Assembly: GCA_017515345.1 (NCBI GenBank)
Contig: JAFWFZ010000038.1
Coordinates: forward strand, 38,335 to 102,334
Reading direction: 5' to 3'
DNA from: Oscillospiraceae bacterium
GTDB taxonomy: Bacteria > Bacillota > Clostridia > Oscillospirales > Oscillospiraceae
Length of the DNA stretch: 64,000 bases
The notes beneath the pieces were generated by a model. It did not search any database and was not told where the DNA came from. It saw only the letters and a program-made list of their open reading frames with translations. The position numbers and the translations under genes were made by a program. Below, one piece after another: positions 7,865 through 16,218 of the stretch. The number at the start of each line of letters is the position of its first letter. Positions within the stretch are counted from its first letter, which is position 1.

Positions 7865-9088
7865 ATGCTGACAGTTAAAACGCCGGAAGAGACCGCCGCC
7901 CTTCTCCAAAGCGCCTTCCCGTCCGGGATCTCGGGGAGCGAGGCGGTCCCGCTGGAGCAGGCGCAGGGCCGGGTGCTGGCCGCGGACGTCACCGCAGACG
8001 AGTTTGTCCCCGGCTTCGACCGGTCCACTGTGGACGGTTACGCCGTGCGCTCGGCGGACACCTTCGGCTGCTCGGACGCCATGCCCGCGCTGCTCACCCT
8101 CCGGGGCGACGTGCTCATGGGCGAAGGCGCCTCCATGGAGCTTCTGCCGGGCGAGTGCGCGGCGGTCCCCACCGGAGGGGCCATCCCTGCCGGGGCGGAC
8201 GCCGCTGTGATGATCGAATACACCGAGGATTACGGCGACGGCACCGTGGGGATCCTCAAGAGCGCCGCGCCGGGAGAGAACATGATCTTCCGGGGCGACG
8301 ACATGCGCCCCGGCGACGCGGTGCTGTCCCGCGGGAGAAGGCTGACCGCCCCGGATATCGGTTCCCTGGCCGCCATGGGCGTCTGCCGCGTCTCAGTGGC
8401 CAGAAGGCCGCTGGTGGGGATCCTCTCCACCGGGGACGAGCTGGTGCCCGTGTCCCAACGCCCCGGGGACGGCCAGATCCGTGACGTGAACTCCGCCATG
8501 CTGGCGGCGCTTATACGGGACGCGGGGGCGGAGCCCGTGTCCTTCGGCATCCTGAAGGACGATGAGGCGCTGCTGGGCCGCGCGCTGGACGATGCGCTCT
8601 CCCGCTGCGACATGGTGCTGATCTCCGGCGGCAGCTCCGTGGGCATGAAGGACGCGACCTGCCGCGTACTGGAGTCCAGGGGCGAGGTGCTCCTCCACGG
8701 GATCGCCATGAAGCCCGGCAAGCCCACCATCCTCGGCCGGGTGGACGGCAAGCCCGTGTTCGGTCTGCCCGGACACCCCGTGGCGGCGTTTTTCGTATCG
8801 GAGCTGTTTGTCCGGCCCCTGATCGCCCGGCTCATGGGCCGGGAGGTGCGGGCGCGCACCGTAACGGCCAGACTGACCGAGGCGGTGAGCGCCAACCACG
8901 GCCGCGCCCAATACATGGGCGTGTTTCTCTCCGGCGAGGAGGGAGCGATGACCGCCCGGCCTATCCACAGCAAGTCCGGACTGATCACCGGTCTGGCCGG
9001 CTCCGACGGCTTTTTCTGCATATCCCGGGACTGCGAGGGCATGCCCGCCGGCGCGCCCGTTCAGGTCCGATTATTCACTATAGATTGA
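7865..9088 (+). CDS. moeA: Molybdopterin molybdotransferase MoeA
   Basis: This 407-residue protein has the full MoeA layout. The N-terminal part contains the DRSTVDGYAV motif and PTGGAIPAGADA. The MPT-binding domain has GILSTGDELV, SGGSSVGMKD and KPGKP with GLPGHPVAAF. It inserts molybdate or tungstate into adenylylated molybdopterin delivered by MogA/MoaB. It is followed by a second, longer MoeA-type gene. Two MoeA paralogues side by side, with a tungstate transporter and an AOR nearby, suggest metal-specific or target-specific forms; that is inference. Confidence 0.95.
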   Translation: MLTVKTPEETAALLQSAFPSGISGSEAVPLEQAQGRVLAADVTADEFVPGFDRSTVDGYAVRSADTFGCSDAMPALLTLRGDVLMGEGASMELLPGECAAVPTGGAIPAGADAAVMIEYTEDYGDGTVGILKSAAPGENMIFRGDDMRPGDAVLSRGRRLTAPDIGSLAAMGVCRVSVARRPLVGILSTGDELVPVSQRPGDGQIRDVNSAMLAALIRDAGAEPVSFGILKDDEALLGRALDDALSRCDMVLISGGSSVGMKDATCRVLESRGEVLLHGIAMKPGKPTILGRVDGKPVFGLPGHPVAAFFVSELFVRPLIARLMGREVRARTVTARLTEAVSANHGRAQYMGVFLSGEEGAMTARPIHSKSGLITGLAGSDGFFCISRDCEGMPAGAPVQVRLFTID

Positions 9089-9099
9089 GAGGGATCACG

Positions 9100-11007
9100 A
9101 TGGCATTTGAGTATCTGACCAATCTTCCGCTGGAGGAGGCAAGGGCCCGCTTCCTTGCCGCTCTGGACGAGCGGGGCTTCGGTCCGGAGTCAGAGACCGT
9201 GGCCGTTGCGGACGCCTGCGGCCGAATCACCGCGCGGGCGGTCTATGCACACATCAGCGCGCCCCACTACCTGGCCAGCGCCATGGACGGCATCGCCCTG
9301 CATGCCGAGCGCACCTTCGGCGCCACGGAAACCACCCCCGTCGTCCTCCGAAAAGAGGACTTCACCGTGGTGGACACCGGCGACCCGATCCCGGAGGGCT
9401 GCGACGCGGTGGTGATGGTGGAGGACGTCATCTATCAGGACGACGGCACCGTGCGGCTTTACGCCCCCGCTGCCCCCTGGCAGCATATCCGCCAGATCGG
9501 TGAGGACATCTGCGCCGGTGAGATGATCCTCGCATCCCGCATGACGGTCTCCCCCTCCGCCATCGGCGCCATGCTTGCCGCAGGCGTGCTGGAGGTGGAC
9601 GTTCTGCGCCGTCCCCGGGTGGGCATTATCCCCACCGGCGACGAGATCATTCCTCCCACAGCCGATCCGAAGCCGGGAGACATCGTGGAGTTCAATTCCT
9701 CCATCTTCTCGGCCATGCTGCGCCAGTGGGACGCGGAACCCGTCACCTATCCCATCGTGCCGGACAGAAAGGAGCTCATTTCCGCCGCCCTTTCCAAAGC
9801 GCTGGATGAGTGTGACGCGGTGCTGCTCAACGCCGGCTCCTCCGCCGGGCGGGAGGACTACTCCGCCCAGGTCATCGGGGAGCTGGGAACGGTGCTGTGC
9901 CACGGCGTCGCCATCCGGCCCGGCAAGCCCGCGATCCTGGGCTGCCGGGGAAAGAAAGCCGTTCTGGGCGTGCCGGGCTATCCCGTGTCGGGGATCCTGG
10001 TCCTCAACGAGCTGCTGAAGCCGCTGCTGGAGCAGTGGTATCGATCCGCGCCGGACCGCGGGGAAACGGTGCAGGCCACCCTTGCCAGGGCGGTGGTCTC
10101 AGGCCTCAAGTATCAGGAATTCGTCCGCGTCAGGCTCGGCAAGGTCAACGGGAAGCTGGTCGCTTCGCCCCTGAGCCGGGGCAGCGGCATGGTATCCTCG
10201 TTCATGAAGGCCGACGGCATGCTGACCGTGCCCCAGGGCGTGGAGGGCTATGCCGCCGGAGACGCCGTCACCGTTCAGCTGCTGCGCCGGGAAGACACGC
10301 TGGACAATACGCTGGTTGCCATCGGCAGCCACGATCCCCTGCTGGACGAGTGTGCCGACCTGCTCCACATCGCCGATCCCGCCATGTTCATGAGCTCCAC
10401 CCACGTGGGCTCCATGGGCGGACTGATGGCCGTGCGCCGGGGCGAGGCCCATGTGGCCGGGACCCATCTGCTCAACGAGGAAGACGGCACCTACAACGTG
10501 GCCTCTATCCGGAAATACTTCCCCCGGGGCGGGGTGAGCCTGGTGGAGTGCGTGGGCCGCACCCAGGGGCTGATGATCGCCGCGGGCAACCCCCTGGGCA
10601 TCAAAGGCCTGGAGGATCTGCCCGGCGGACTCCGTTACGTCAATCGGCAGAAGGGCTCCGGCACGCGTATCCTCATCGACTACCTCTGCAAGACCCGGGG
10701 CCTTGATACGAAGAAGATCTCCGGCTATGACCGGGAGGAATTCACCCACACCTCCGTGGCGGCCCAGATCGCCGGCGGGACGGCGGACGCGGGTATGGGC
10801 ATCTACTCCGCCGCGCAGATCTACGGGCTCGACTTCCTGCCCGTGTGCATGGAGCAGTACGACCTGCTGATCCCCGACTACGCCATGGACACGCCCATGG
10901 TGCAGCGCCTGCTGGAGGTACTGCGCTCCGACGCCTTCCGGGAACGGCTGGAAGCGCTGGGCGGATACCGGCTGGAAAACCCCGGCACGGTCAGGCAGCA
11001 TTTTTAA
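9100..11007 (+). CDS. MoeA fused to a C-terminal periplasmic-binding-protein-like domain
   Basis: This protein has 635 residues from the ATG at 9100. An in-frame ATG at 9085 overlaps the previous stop but lacks a ribosome site, whereas GAGAGGG precedes 9100. Residues about 1-400 are MoeA-like (SAMDGIALHA, IPTGDEI, NAGSSAGREDY, RPGKPAI, GVPGYPV). Residues about 405-635 form a PBP-like domain, with VGSMGGLMAVRRGEAHVAGTH and KGSGTRILIDYLC. This fusion is a known MoeA variant. The extra domain may bind the oxyanion or cofactor inside the cell; its ligand is unknown. Confidence 0.92.
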   Translation: MAFEYLTNLPLEEARARFLAALDERGFGPESETVAVADACGRITARAVYAHISAPHYLASAMDGIALHAERTFGATETTPVVLRKEDFTVVDTGDPIPEGCDAVVMVEDVIYQDDGTVRLYAPAAPWQHIRQIGEDICAGEMILASRMTVSPSAIGAMLAAGVLEVDVLRRPRVGIIPTGDEIIPPTADPKPGDIVEFNSSIFSAMLRQWDAEPVTYPIVPDRKELISAALSKALDECDAVLLNAGSSAGREDYSAQVIGELGTVLCHGVAIRPGKPAILGCRGKKAVLGVPGYPVSGILVLNELLKPLLEQWYRSAPDRGETVQATLARAVVSGLKYQEFVRVRLGKVNGKLVASPLSRGSGMVSSFMKADGMLTVPQGVEGYAAGDAVTVQLLRREDTLDNTLVAIGSHDPLLDECADLLHIADPAMFMSSTHVGSMGGLMAVRRGEAHVAGTHLLNEEDGTYNVASIRKYFPRGGVSLVECVGRTQGLMIAAGNPLGIKGLEDLPGGLRYVNRQKGSGTRILIDYLCKTRGLDTKKISGYDREEFTHTSVAAQIAGGTADAGMGIYSAAQIYGLDFLPVCMEQYDLLIPDYAMDTPMVQRLLEVLRSDAFRERLEALGGYRLENPGTVRQHF

Positions 11008-11011
11008 GATG

Positions 11012-11060
11012 AAAAATCAGGCGCGCCGCCGGGCTTCCGGCAGCGCGCCTGATCTTTTTT
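11012..11060. terminator. Bidirectional terminator between moeA-PBP and the FmdE gene
   Basis: TCAGGCGCGC (from 11017) pairs with GCGCGCCTGA (11043-11052), and a smaller internal stem sits between them. A and T tracts flank it on both sides, so it can end both convergent transcripts. Confidence 0.85.
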
Positions 11061-11591
11061 TCATACATGAAACCGGTCGTAACTCCGATAGCAGTCGATA
11101 CACACCTTTTTCCCATCCTGAAGTCGTATCCAGTTGGAGGCGGCCGTTTCACCGCAGCGCTCGCACACCACCGGCCGGAAGATGGCGGCCTCCTCCGGCA
11201 GGGCGAGCTTCGTCGGCTTGACGTCGAACAGCTCCGCCGGAGGCGTCCTGCGGTAATAGGCCAGGGACTGCCCCCTGGGCAGATCGGCCGGCTTTGGCCG
11301 AAGGACAAGGCGAACCGATTGGCCGGTTGCCCGGCGGTAGAAGGAGAACGCCTGTTTCCCGGTCATGTGGAAAAGCAGGTTGCCTTTGCCGACGCTGCAG
11401 CCCAGGATCACCTGGATAGCGTCCACGCCGCAGGCGTCGTTCTCCGAGATGCACACAGTCTCCTCGTCCTGCGAAAAGCTCAGGCCCAGAAGCTCGGCGG
11501 CGAGGAGGGCCGCCTTGAAGCCGATGGCAAGGCCGCCGCACTCGTGCCCGTGAAAGGCTGCGCATTTTTCCCAAAGTGATTGTTCGTCCAT
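11061..11591 (-). CDS. FmdE-family protein with C-terminal zinc ribbon
   Basis: This 176-residue protein begins with the FmdE motif HGHECGG (residues 14-20) and ACGVDA around 53-58, the conserved surroundings of a metal-binding pocket. It ends with a zinc ribbon (C143-x2-C146 and C164-x2-C167). FmdE-like proteins occur with formylmethanofuran dehydrogenase in methanogens and near molybdenum/tungsten genes in anaerobic bacteria, but their biochemical role is unsettled. It lies in the same orientation as mogA and moaA, 78 bp downstream of mogA, so it may be co-transcribed with cofactor synthesis. Confidence 0.85.
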   Translation of the reverse strand: MDEQSLWEKCAAFHGHECGGLAIGFKAALLAAELLGLSFSQDEETVCISENDACGVDAIQVILGCSVGKGNLLFHMTGKQAFSFYRRATGQSVRLVLRPKPADLPRGQSLAYYRRTPPAELFDVKPTKLALPEEAAIFRPVVCERCGETAASNWIRLQDGKKVCIDCYRSYDRFHV

Positions 11592-11669
11592 TGTGTTCCC
11601 TCCCCGGATGATTAATAGGACGGCCGGCTCTTCCGCCGCATACCGCGGTCCCCGGAGCGTCCGCAGGTC

Positions 11670-12227
11670 TCAGTGCCCGTGATGGTGATGATATCCGTGC
11701 TCCCCGTCGGACCCGCATTCCCCGTCGACGCCCAGCAGGATGCCCAGTCCGTGTCCCAGTGCGGGCAGGATGAAGCCCAGATCCTCCCGGCAGGCCTTGG
11801 GACTGCCCGGCAGATTCACGATCAGCGTGCTTTTTCTGATCCCGGCGGTCTGGCGGCTGAGCATGGCTCTGGGCGTGAGCTGAAGCGAATAGTAACGCAT
11901 GGCCTCGGCGATGCCCGGCGCCATCCTGTCGCACACGGCGGCGGTAGCCTCCGGGGTCACATCCCTGGGCGAAAAGCCGGTGCCGCCGGTGGTGAAGACG
12001 ATGTTGACCTGTCTCTCATCCGCCAGCCGCCGCAGCGCGTCCTCCAGCTGATCCCGCTCGTCGGGCAGCAGCAGCGTTTCGACCACCTCATATCCGTTCT
12101 CCTCAAGGATCGAGCGGATGAGGGGGCCGCTCCTGTCCTCCCGCTCTCCCCGGGAACCCTTGTCGCTGAGAGTGACCACAGCCGCCGTGAATGCGCGGCG
12201 TGCGCCGTCATGATGGGTATCGCTCAT
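11670..12227 (-). CDS. mogA: MogA/MoaB-family molybdopterin adenylyltransferase with His-rich tail
   Basis: This 185-residue protein is counted from the ATG at 12227, which has AAAGGGG 8 nt upstream. Another ATG at 12245 overlaps the moaA stop as ATGA but lacks a better site. Motifs are VVTLSDKGSRGEREDRSG, FTTGGTGFSPRDVTPEA and the conserved NLPGSPKA. These enzymes adenylylate molybdopterin before metal insertion. The C-terminus carries an extra HGYHHHHGH tail that could bind metal. MogA and MoaB are hard to tell apart by eye. Confidence 0.9.
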   Translation of the reverse strand: MSDTHHDGARRAFTAAVVTLSDKGSRGEREDRSGPLIRSILEENGYEVVETLLLPDERDQLEDALRRLADERQVNIVFTTGGTGFSPRDVTPEATAAVCDRMAPGIAEAMRYYSLQLTPRAMLSRQTAGIRKSTLIVNLPGSPKACREDLGFILPALGHGLGILLGVDGECGSDGEHGYHHHHGH

Positions 12228-12241
12228 ATCCGTATCCCCTT

Positions 12242-13222
12242 TCATCCGCCTATGCGGGCCATGCGCCCCTTTTCGGTGATGCTTTCAAGCTCCTCAAAGC
12301 AGTGCTGCTTCGGCTTGTTCCATATCGCGTTTTCCAGCGCCGAGCGGAGGAGCGCCGCCCGCTCCTCTCCGGCGGTCTCGCCGCGCAGCAGCGGCATGAG
12401 ATCGGTGACGTCCCCGTAACACAGGCAGGGCTTGAGCCCGCCCTGGGAGGTGAGCCGGAGGCGGTTGCACTCCCCGCAGAACCTGCCGTGGATGGCGCTG
12501 ATGAAGCCGACGCCACCCTTCCACCCGGGGATTCGCACGTAGGCCGCCGGACCGTTCCCGTGGACGGAGGCATCCTCCTCCAGCTCCGGAAAACGCCGGA
12601 GCAGCTCTTCCCGGAGCAGCGTGTTCGCCATGCCCTCGATCTGTTTCCCCAGGCCGATGGGCATCATCTCGATAAAGCGCACGTCCAGCGCACGGTCCCG
12701 GGCAAGCCCCGCCAGAGAGAGCCATTCGTCATCGTTCACGCCCTTCTGCAGCACGGCGTTGAGCTTGACCCGCAGCGGGGAGGCGAGGGCGGCGTCAACG
12801 CTGTCAAGGACGGACGTCAGCTCGTCCCTGCCGGTGATGGCGGCGTAGCGTTCCCTGTCCAGGGTATCCAGACTGATGTTCACGGCGTCCAGCCCGGCCT
12901 CCACCAGCGCGGGGAGATACCGACCCAGAAGCACGCCGTTGGTGGTCAGGGTCACCTGCTCAATGCCGGGCACGGACTTCAGCGTCCGGATCAGATCCGG
13001 GCAGCCCAGCCGCACCAGCGGCTCCCCACCGGTGACCTTCAGCTTTCTGATCCCCAGCTCCGCCGCGGCGGCGCAGATCTCGCGGATCTCCTCATAGGTG
13101 AGGATGCTGCGCATGGGCAAAAGCTCCACGCCATCCGGCATACAGTAGCGGCAGCGCAGATTGCAGCGGTCCGTGATGGACACGCGCATATAATCGATGG
13201 ATCTTCCAAAGCGATCCAGCAT
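12242..13222 (-). CDS. moaA: GTP 3',8-cyclase MoaA (radical SAM)
   Basis: This is a 326-residue protein. The radical-SAM cluster is C20-x3-C24-x2-C27, the SAM-binding TGGEPL is at 64-69, and the second cluster has C249, C252 and C266. It ends in the required Gly-Gly. With MoaC it converts GTP to cyclic pyranopterin monophosphate. It heads an operon with mogA and probably the FmdE gene, and it diverges from moaC across back-to-back promoters. Confidence 0.97.
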   Translation of the reverse strand: MLDRFGRSIDYMRVSITDRCNLRCRYCMPDGVELLPMRSILTYEEIREICAAAAELGIRKLKVTGGEPLVRLGCPDLIRTLKSVPGIEQVTLTTNGVLLGRYLPALVEAGLDAVNISLDTLDRERYAAITGRDELTSVLDSVDAALASPLRVKLNAVLQKGVNDDEWLSLAGLARDRALDVRFIEMMPIGLGKQIEGMANTLLREELLRRFPELEEDASVHGNGPAAYVRIPGWKGGVGFISAIHGRFCGECNRLRLTSQGGLKPCLCYGDVTDLMPLLRGETAGEERAALLRSALENAIWNKPKQHCFEELESITEKGRMARIGG

Positions 13223-13271
13223 ACCTTATCTCTCCCTTGCCGAGACATACGTTGCGGTTTCCCGCGTCTTC

Positions 13272-13299
13272 AGTATACCTTTTTCCGGGCAATAGTCAA
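13272..13299 (-). promoter_or_regulatory. Promoter of the moaA operon
   Basis: On the minus strand TTGACT (13294-13299) and TATACT (13272-13277) are 16 bp apart, about 50 bp upstream of moaA. Confidence 0.75.
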
Positions 13300-13308
13300 T
13301 CGCGGCGG

Positions 13309-13337
13309 TTGCAATTTGCCCCTTCTGCGCCTATACT
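13309..13337 (+). promoter_or_regulatory. Promoter of moaC
   Basis: TTGCAA (13309-13314) and TATACT (13332-13337) are 17 bp apart. The site is back-to-back with the moaA promoter, so the two genes may share control. Confidence 0.75.
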
Positions 13338-13383
13338 GTAGAAAAAACACAGGCCAGCGCCCAGGCGGAAAGGGGAACTGAAC

Positions 13384-13854
13384 ATGGATTTTTCGCATTT
13401 TGACCAGCAGGGCAACGCCCGGATGGTGGACGTCACCGACAAGGAGATCACATCCCGCGTCGCCGTGGCGGAGGGCGTCATTGACGTCAGCCCGGAGGTT
13501 TTCGCCGCGGTCGGGAACAGGACCGTGAAAAAGGGCGACGTGCTCACCGTGGCCCAGGTCGCCGGGATCATGGGCTGCAAGCGCACCGCGGAGCTGATCC
13601 CCATGTGCCATCTGCTGAACCTCACCAACGCCGCGCTGACCTTTGAGCTGCTGCCGGACACCTGCAGCATCAGGGCGATCTGCACGGTGAAGACGGACGG
13701 GAAGACCGGGGTGGAGATGGAGGCGCTGACCGGCGTATCCACGGCGCTGCTGACGATCTACGATATGTGCAAGGCCATCGATAAGCGCATGGTGATCCGC
13801 GGGATCCATCTGGTGGAGAAGCACGGAGGAAAAAGCGGCGATTTCTATTTCTGA
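13384..13854 (+). CDS. moaC: Cyclic pyranopterin monophosphate synthase MoaC
   Basis: This 156-residue protein has the MoaC active-site motifs PMCH (residues 73-76) and [13 protein letters not shown] (106-118), followed by D127-M-C-K-A-I-D-K. MoaC rearranges the 3',8-cyclo-GTP made by MoaA. Its length matches the family. GGAAAGGGG precedes the ATG. Confidence 0.96.
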   Translation: MDFSHFDQQGNARMVDVTDKEITSRVAVAEGVIDVSPEVFAAVGNRTVKKGDVLTVAQVAGIMGCKRTAELIPMCHLLNLTNAALTFELLPDTCSIRAICTVKTDGKTGVEMEALTGVSTALLTIYDMCKAIDKRMVIRGIHLVEKHGGKSGDFYF

Positions 13855-14226
13855 CCGGAGGACCGGCGGCACGAACCCCACGCCGGACGGTAAGTTAACA
13901 TAATACTGTCAAACGATACTCTGACGACGGTGCGTGCGTCTCCGCCGGTATGTGCGTTGTTGAATGTGATTTTTCAAGATCAAAAAAGAACGGGCCCGCG
14001 GAAACGCAGGCCCGTTCTGACACCCCGGATGCGAATTCTGATCACAGCATGAGAGGTCCTCCGCTTTTTGTATGACCGGGATCGCAGCCCTCCTTTTGTG
14101 ATCACTGCCCATTGATCAACGAAAGAACTTCAGTTCACGTGCTCCCGATCACCGCTTCTTTTGGCAAGACCGGAACGAACATACATTCTCCTTCCGATAT
14201 CCATGAGTTATATCTCCTTTCCGAAA
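13855..14226. other. Intergenic region after moaC, no gene seen
   Basis: I find no credible gene here. The only strong feature is the minus-strand terminator at 13981-14018. The rest shifts from GC-rich to more AT-rich sequence towards the islet at 14.2-15.6 kb. Confidence 0.5.
13981..14018 (-). terminator. Rho-independent terminator, minus strand
   Basis: AGAACGGGCC (13987-13996) pairs perfectly with GGCCCGTTCT (14009-14018). On the minus strand a run of six T follows. It would stop transcripts entering from the small-gene islet before they reach moaC. Confidence 0.85.
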
Positions 14227-14254
14227 TAGAAAAGCACGCCAAATGGCGGTGCTT
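14227..14254 (-). terminator. Terminator after the 75-residue membrane protein gene
   Basis: AAGCACCGCC and GGCGTGCTT form a short hairpin on the minus strand followed by TTCTATTTC, 13 bp past the stop codon at 14267. Confidence 0.6.
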
Positions 14255-14266
14255 GATGATTAGATG

Positions 14267-14494
14267 TTATTTCTGGTTATAGTATTTATAGTATCTGTTT
14301 CCATATTCTTTCTTTTTCTTTTCTTCTTCCTGCCTTAAACGCTCATGTCTTTCTCTTTCCTGAATCCAAAATAGTCTGTTATTCTCTTCTATACGCTGTT
14401 TTTCCTTATAATTCAAATACACGGCAATAACCCAGCACGCAATCATAATGAAGAGCGCTACTTTCAAGGAGTTCGAACCGTAAAACGTATCCAC
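14267..14494 (-). CDS. Small membrane protein with charged coiled tail, unknown function
   Basis: This 75-residue protein has a single predicted transmembrane helix (about 10-28, containing ACWVIAVYL), then a highly charged Glu/Lys/Arg-rich tail that could form a coiled coil. The helix and tail resemble the 78-residue protein at 15127-15363 (shared CWVIA followed by a charged tail), so the two are probably paralogues. Codons are far more AT-rich than in the neighbours, which suggests transfer. I do not recognise a family. Confidence 0.65.
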   Translation of the reverse strand: MDTFYGSNSLKVALFIMIACWVIAVYLNYKEKQRIEENNRLFWIQERERHERLRQEEEKKKKEYGNRYYKYYNQK

Positions 14495-14544
14495 AAAGGC
14501 GCATATAAGGAATATGGCGACAGAAAGTACTTTCAGACAATAAC

Positions 14545-14865
14545 TCAGAAACGGCTGAGTATACTCTTCGTGGTCAAGAATGGCTCTTTGCGTACGCCAT
14601 CTTGTTCGTACGGCTCAGCTGTTCTGCCAACAACATATTCACCATCATGATTGCGATTGTTAAAAACATTGCCACAGCTCCAGCATTTAATCGGTTTGGA
14701 TAACCCAGGTACGGAGTTTTCCGACAGACACGATGGGCATTTTTTCACATAGAAATCTTTTTTGCAATTTGGGCAAGGAGTCGAACCAGCCTCATAGAAA
14801 AAACTCTGCCTGTAATCGCAATGTGGGCATATTACATATGTTTTATGTGCTTCTTCTATATCCAT
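14545..14865 (-). CDS. Multi-zinc-ribbon protein, unknown function
   Basis: This 106-residue protein has four CxxC pairs (CPHC, CPNC, CPSC, CWSC) spread over the first 65 residues, enough for two zinc ribbons. The remainder is hydrophilic. It lies 50 bp upstream of the 75-residue membrane protein on the same strand and shares its AT-rich composition. The cysteine pattern indicates zinc binding; its role is unknown. Confidence 0.7.
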   Translation of the reverse strand: MDIEEAHKTYVICPHCDYRQSFFYEAGSTPCPNCKKDFYVKKCPSCLSENSVPGLSKPIKCWSCGNVFNNRNHDGEYVVGRTAEPYEQDGVRKEPFLTTKSILSRF

Positions 14866-14928
14866 TACCGCTCACCTCATCATATGTGCCATTATTAAAC
14901 TACATATATCCCATCAAAACCCGCGATG

Positions 14929-15117
14929 TCAATAATCATCGATGGACGAGGCGATCACAGCTACTATCGCGAGGATCACCGCGATCAAAAACCCGGCCCG
15001 GTACGGACACAGCACCACGGCCATTCGATCACGCGGCACAGCTTCAGAACCTCGAAAGCCACGCCGAGAAGCGATGCGGTCGAGATACCGGAACGATATC
15101 GCGATATCGCAAAACAT
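14929..15117 (-). CDS. Possible small membrane protein (low support)
   Basis: This 62-codon frame begins 10 bp after the stop of the 78-residue membrane protein and ends with a convincing hydrophobic helix (AGFLIAVILAIVAVIASS) before SIDDY. The N-terminal half is basic and unlike a known domain. A start at the internal Met of MAVVLCPYRAG would give only the helix. It may be a small single-pass protein or a chance frame. Confidence 0.3.
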   Translation of the reverse strand: MFCDIAISFRYLDRIASRRGFRGSEAVPRDRMAVVLCPYRAGFLIAVILAIVAVIASSIDDY

Positions 15118-15126
15118 TGTGCGGGA

Positions 15127-15363
15127 CTAGTGCCTGTCGCGCATAAAGCCATCTCTGGCTTTTGCTTTCTCCTCTTCCCGTTTTTGCTGTGCCTCTTCCA
15201 TATCACAACTTTTCTGGTAGAGCCCCGCAATGACCCAGCAGATGATGAGGATAATAGTTCCGGTTGGGAAGAGTGCTTTCGGATACAAGCCGGCAAGGCC
15301 GATCCACACGCCGATGGACAATCCGCGCAGCCACATGGTCAAGGGCCGTTGTTTGTATTTCAT
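15127..15363 (-). CDS. Small membrane protein, paralogue of the 14267 gene
   Basis: This 78-residue protein has a hydrophobic region at about 9-47, probably two short helices, ending in ILIICWVIAGLY. A Glu/Lys-rich tail follows. The CWVIA core and the charged tail match the protein at 14267-14494. The two genes flank the zinc-ribbon gene on the same strand in the AT-rich islet, and function is unknown. Confidence 0.6.
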   Translation of the reverse strand: MKYKQRPLTMWLRGLSIGVWIGLAGLYPKALFPTGTIILIICWVIAGLYQKSCDMEEAQQKREEEKAKARDGFMRDRH

Positions 15364-15626
15364 ACAGTACCACGACCTTTTAATAGAATGAGTAATTTTT
15401 CATGTTTTTTGATCAACATCAAGCATTATCGAATACGCGATGGTTTTATAAAAGACCGGACAATAAACACGTTCTATCAACTGTTGACCAATAAAACGGG
15501 CCAGCTCAAAGCAGCACCACAAACACTTGCAGGCGGTGCGTTCAGCGGTGCTTCATGTTCTCCGACGCCGTCTTTTGCCGTCTTTCTTTTTCCCCGTAAG
15601 GCTAAAAACAAGGCTAAAAAGGCAGC
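15364..15626. other. AT-rich intergenic stretch, no gene recognised
   Basis: This region upstream of the small membrane protein probably holds its promoter, but I cannot pick one with confidence. Frames on both strands show no family and no ribosome site. Confidence 0.4.
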
Positions 15627-15661
15627 AAAAACCCCGCAGTCAAATGGACTGCGGGGTTTTT
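15627..15661. terminator. Bidirectional terminator
   Basis: CCCCGCAGTC and GACTGCGGGG pair perfectly around a 5-nt loop, flanked by A5 and T5, so it can act on both strands. Confidence 0.85.
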
Positions 15662-15698
15662 GTGGTACAAATAATGATAACGACAAACTCTGAAACCC

Positions 15699-15862
15699 GC
15701 AAAAGGTTGGCAGCGACAGCGAGCCGCGGCGAGGGCGCCTGCAGCCGAGCAGGCGAGCCGAGCGTGACCTTTTGCGGAAAGGAGGAGCGACGAAGTGAAT
15801 GAGAGATGGCGTTTGCTTTGAAAAAGAAAACGCCGTCGCGAACGATACGAAGTCCGCGACGA
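15699..15862 (-). repeat. Intergenic hairpin repeat, partial copy
   Basis: Read on the minus strand, this stretch begins with GTCGCGGACTTCGTATC, also present in the copy at 39255. It continues with a CTCCTCC-type segment shared with the same copy. GCAAAAGGTT and its complement bracket a GC-rich inner part. It lies directly downstream of tRNA-Leu. Confidence 0.55.
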
Positions 15863-15864
15863 CG

Positions 15865-15952
15865 TGGTGCGCGAGGCGGGACTTGAACCCGCACGTACGT
15901 AGTGTACACTAGAACCTGAATCTAGCGAGTCTGCCAATTCCACCACTCGCGC
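15865..15952 (-). tRNA. tRNA-Leu (anticodon CAG)
   Basis: The acceptor stem GCGCGAG/CTCGCGC pairs fully and CCA is encoded. The anticodon arm CTAGA-TTCAGGT-TCTAG gives CAG, and a long variable arm follows, as expected for class II tRNA-Leu. Its T-arm contains GGTTCAAGTCC. Confidence 0.95.
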
Positions 15953-16218
15953 ATGTGAGCAAAAAGTATATTACCATTGCCGCGGGGATTTGTCAAGCAG
16001 TAATTTGCGCATCCCGGCGGTTTTTTCTTCCAGGGCCATGCGCCCGGGTAAACAAAGGGCGGCGGCCGCATCCGGGGGAGTCTCCTGGGATACGGCCGCG
16101 CGGGGCGCGGCGCCGGTAAAGCGGGCGGAACGCGGGGCTGCGGGCGCGAAAAAGGCGTCTGCGAACCGGAAACCGAGTCAGTCCGGCCGCAGGCGCCCTG
16201 TCCGACAGGGATCGGCGG

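Noticed and set aside
14926..15693. 255-codon plus-strand frame across the AT-rich islet
   Set aside because: It runs antisense to the small membrane protein genes and through a terminator, with no ribosome site or domain.
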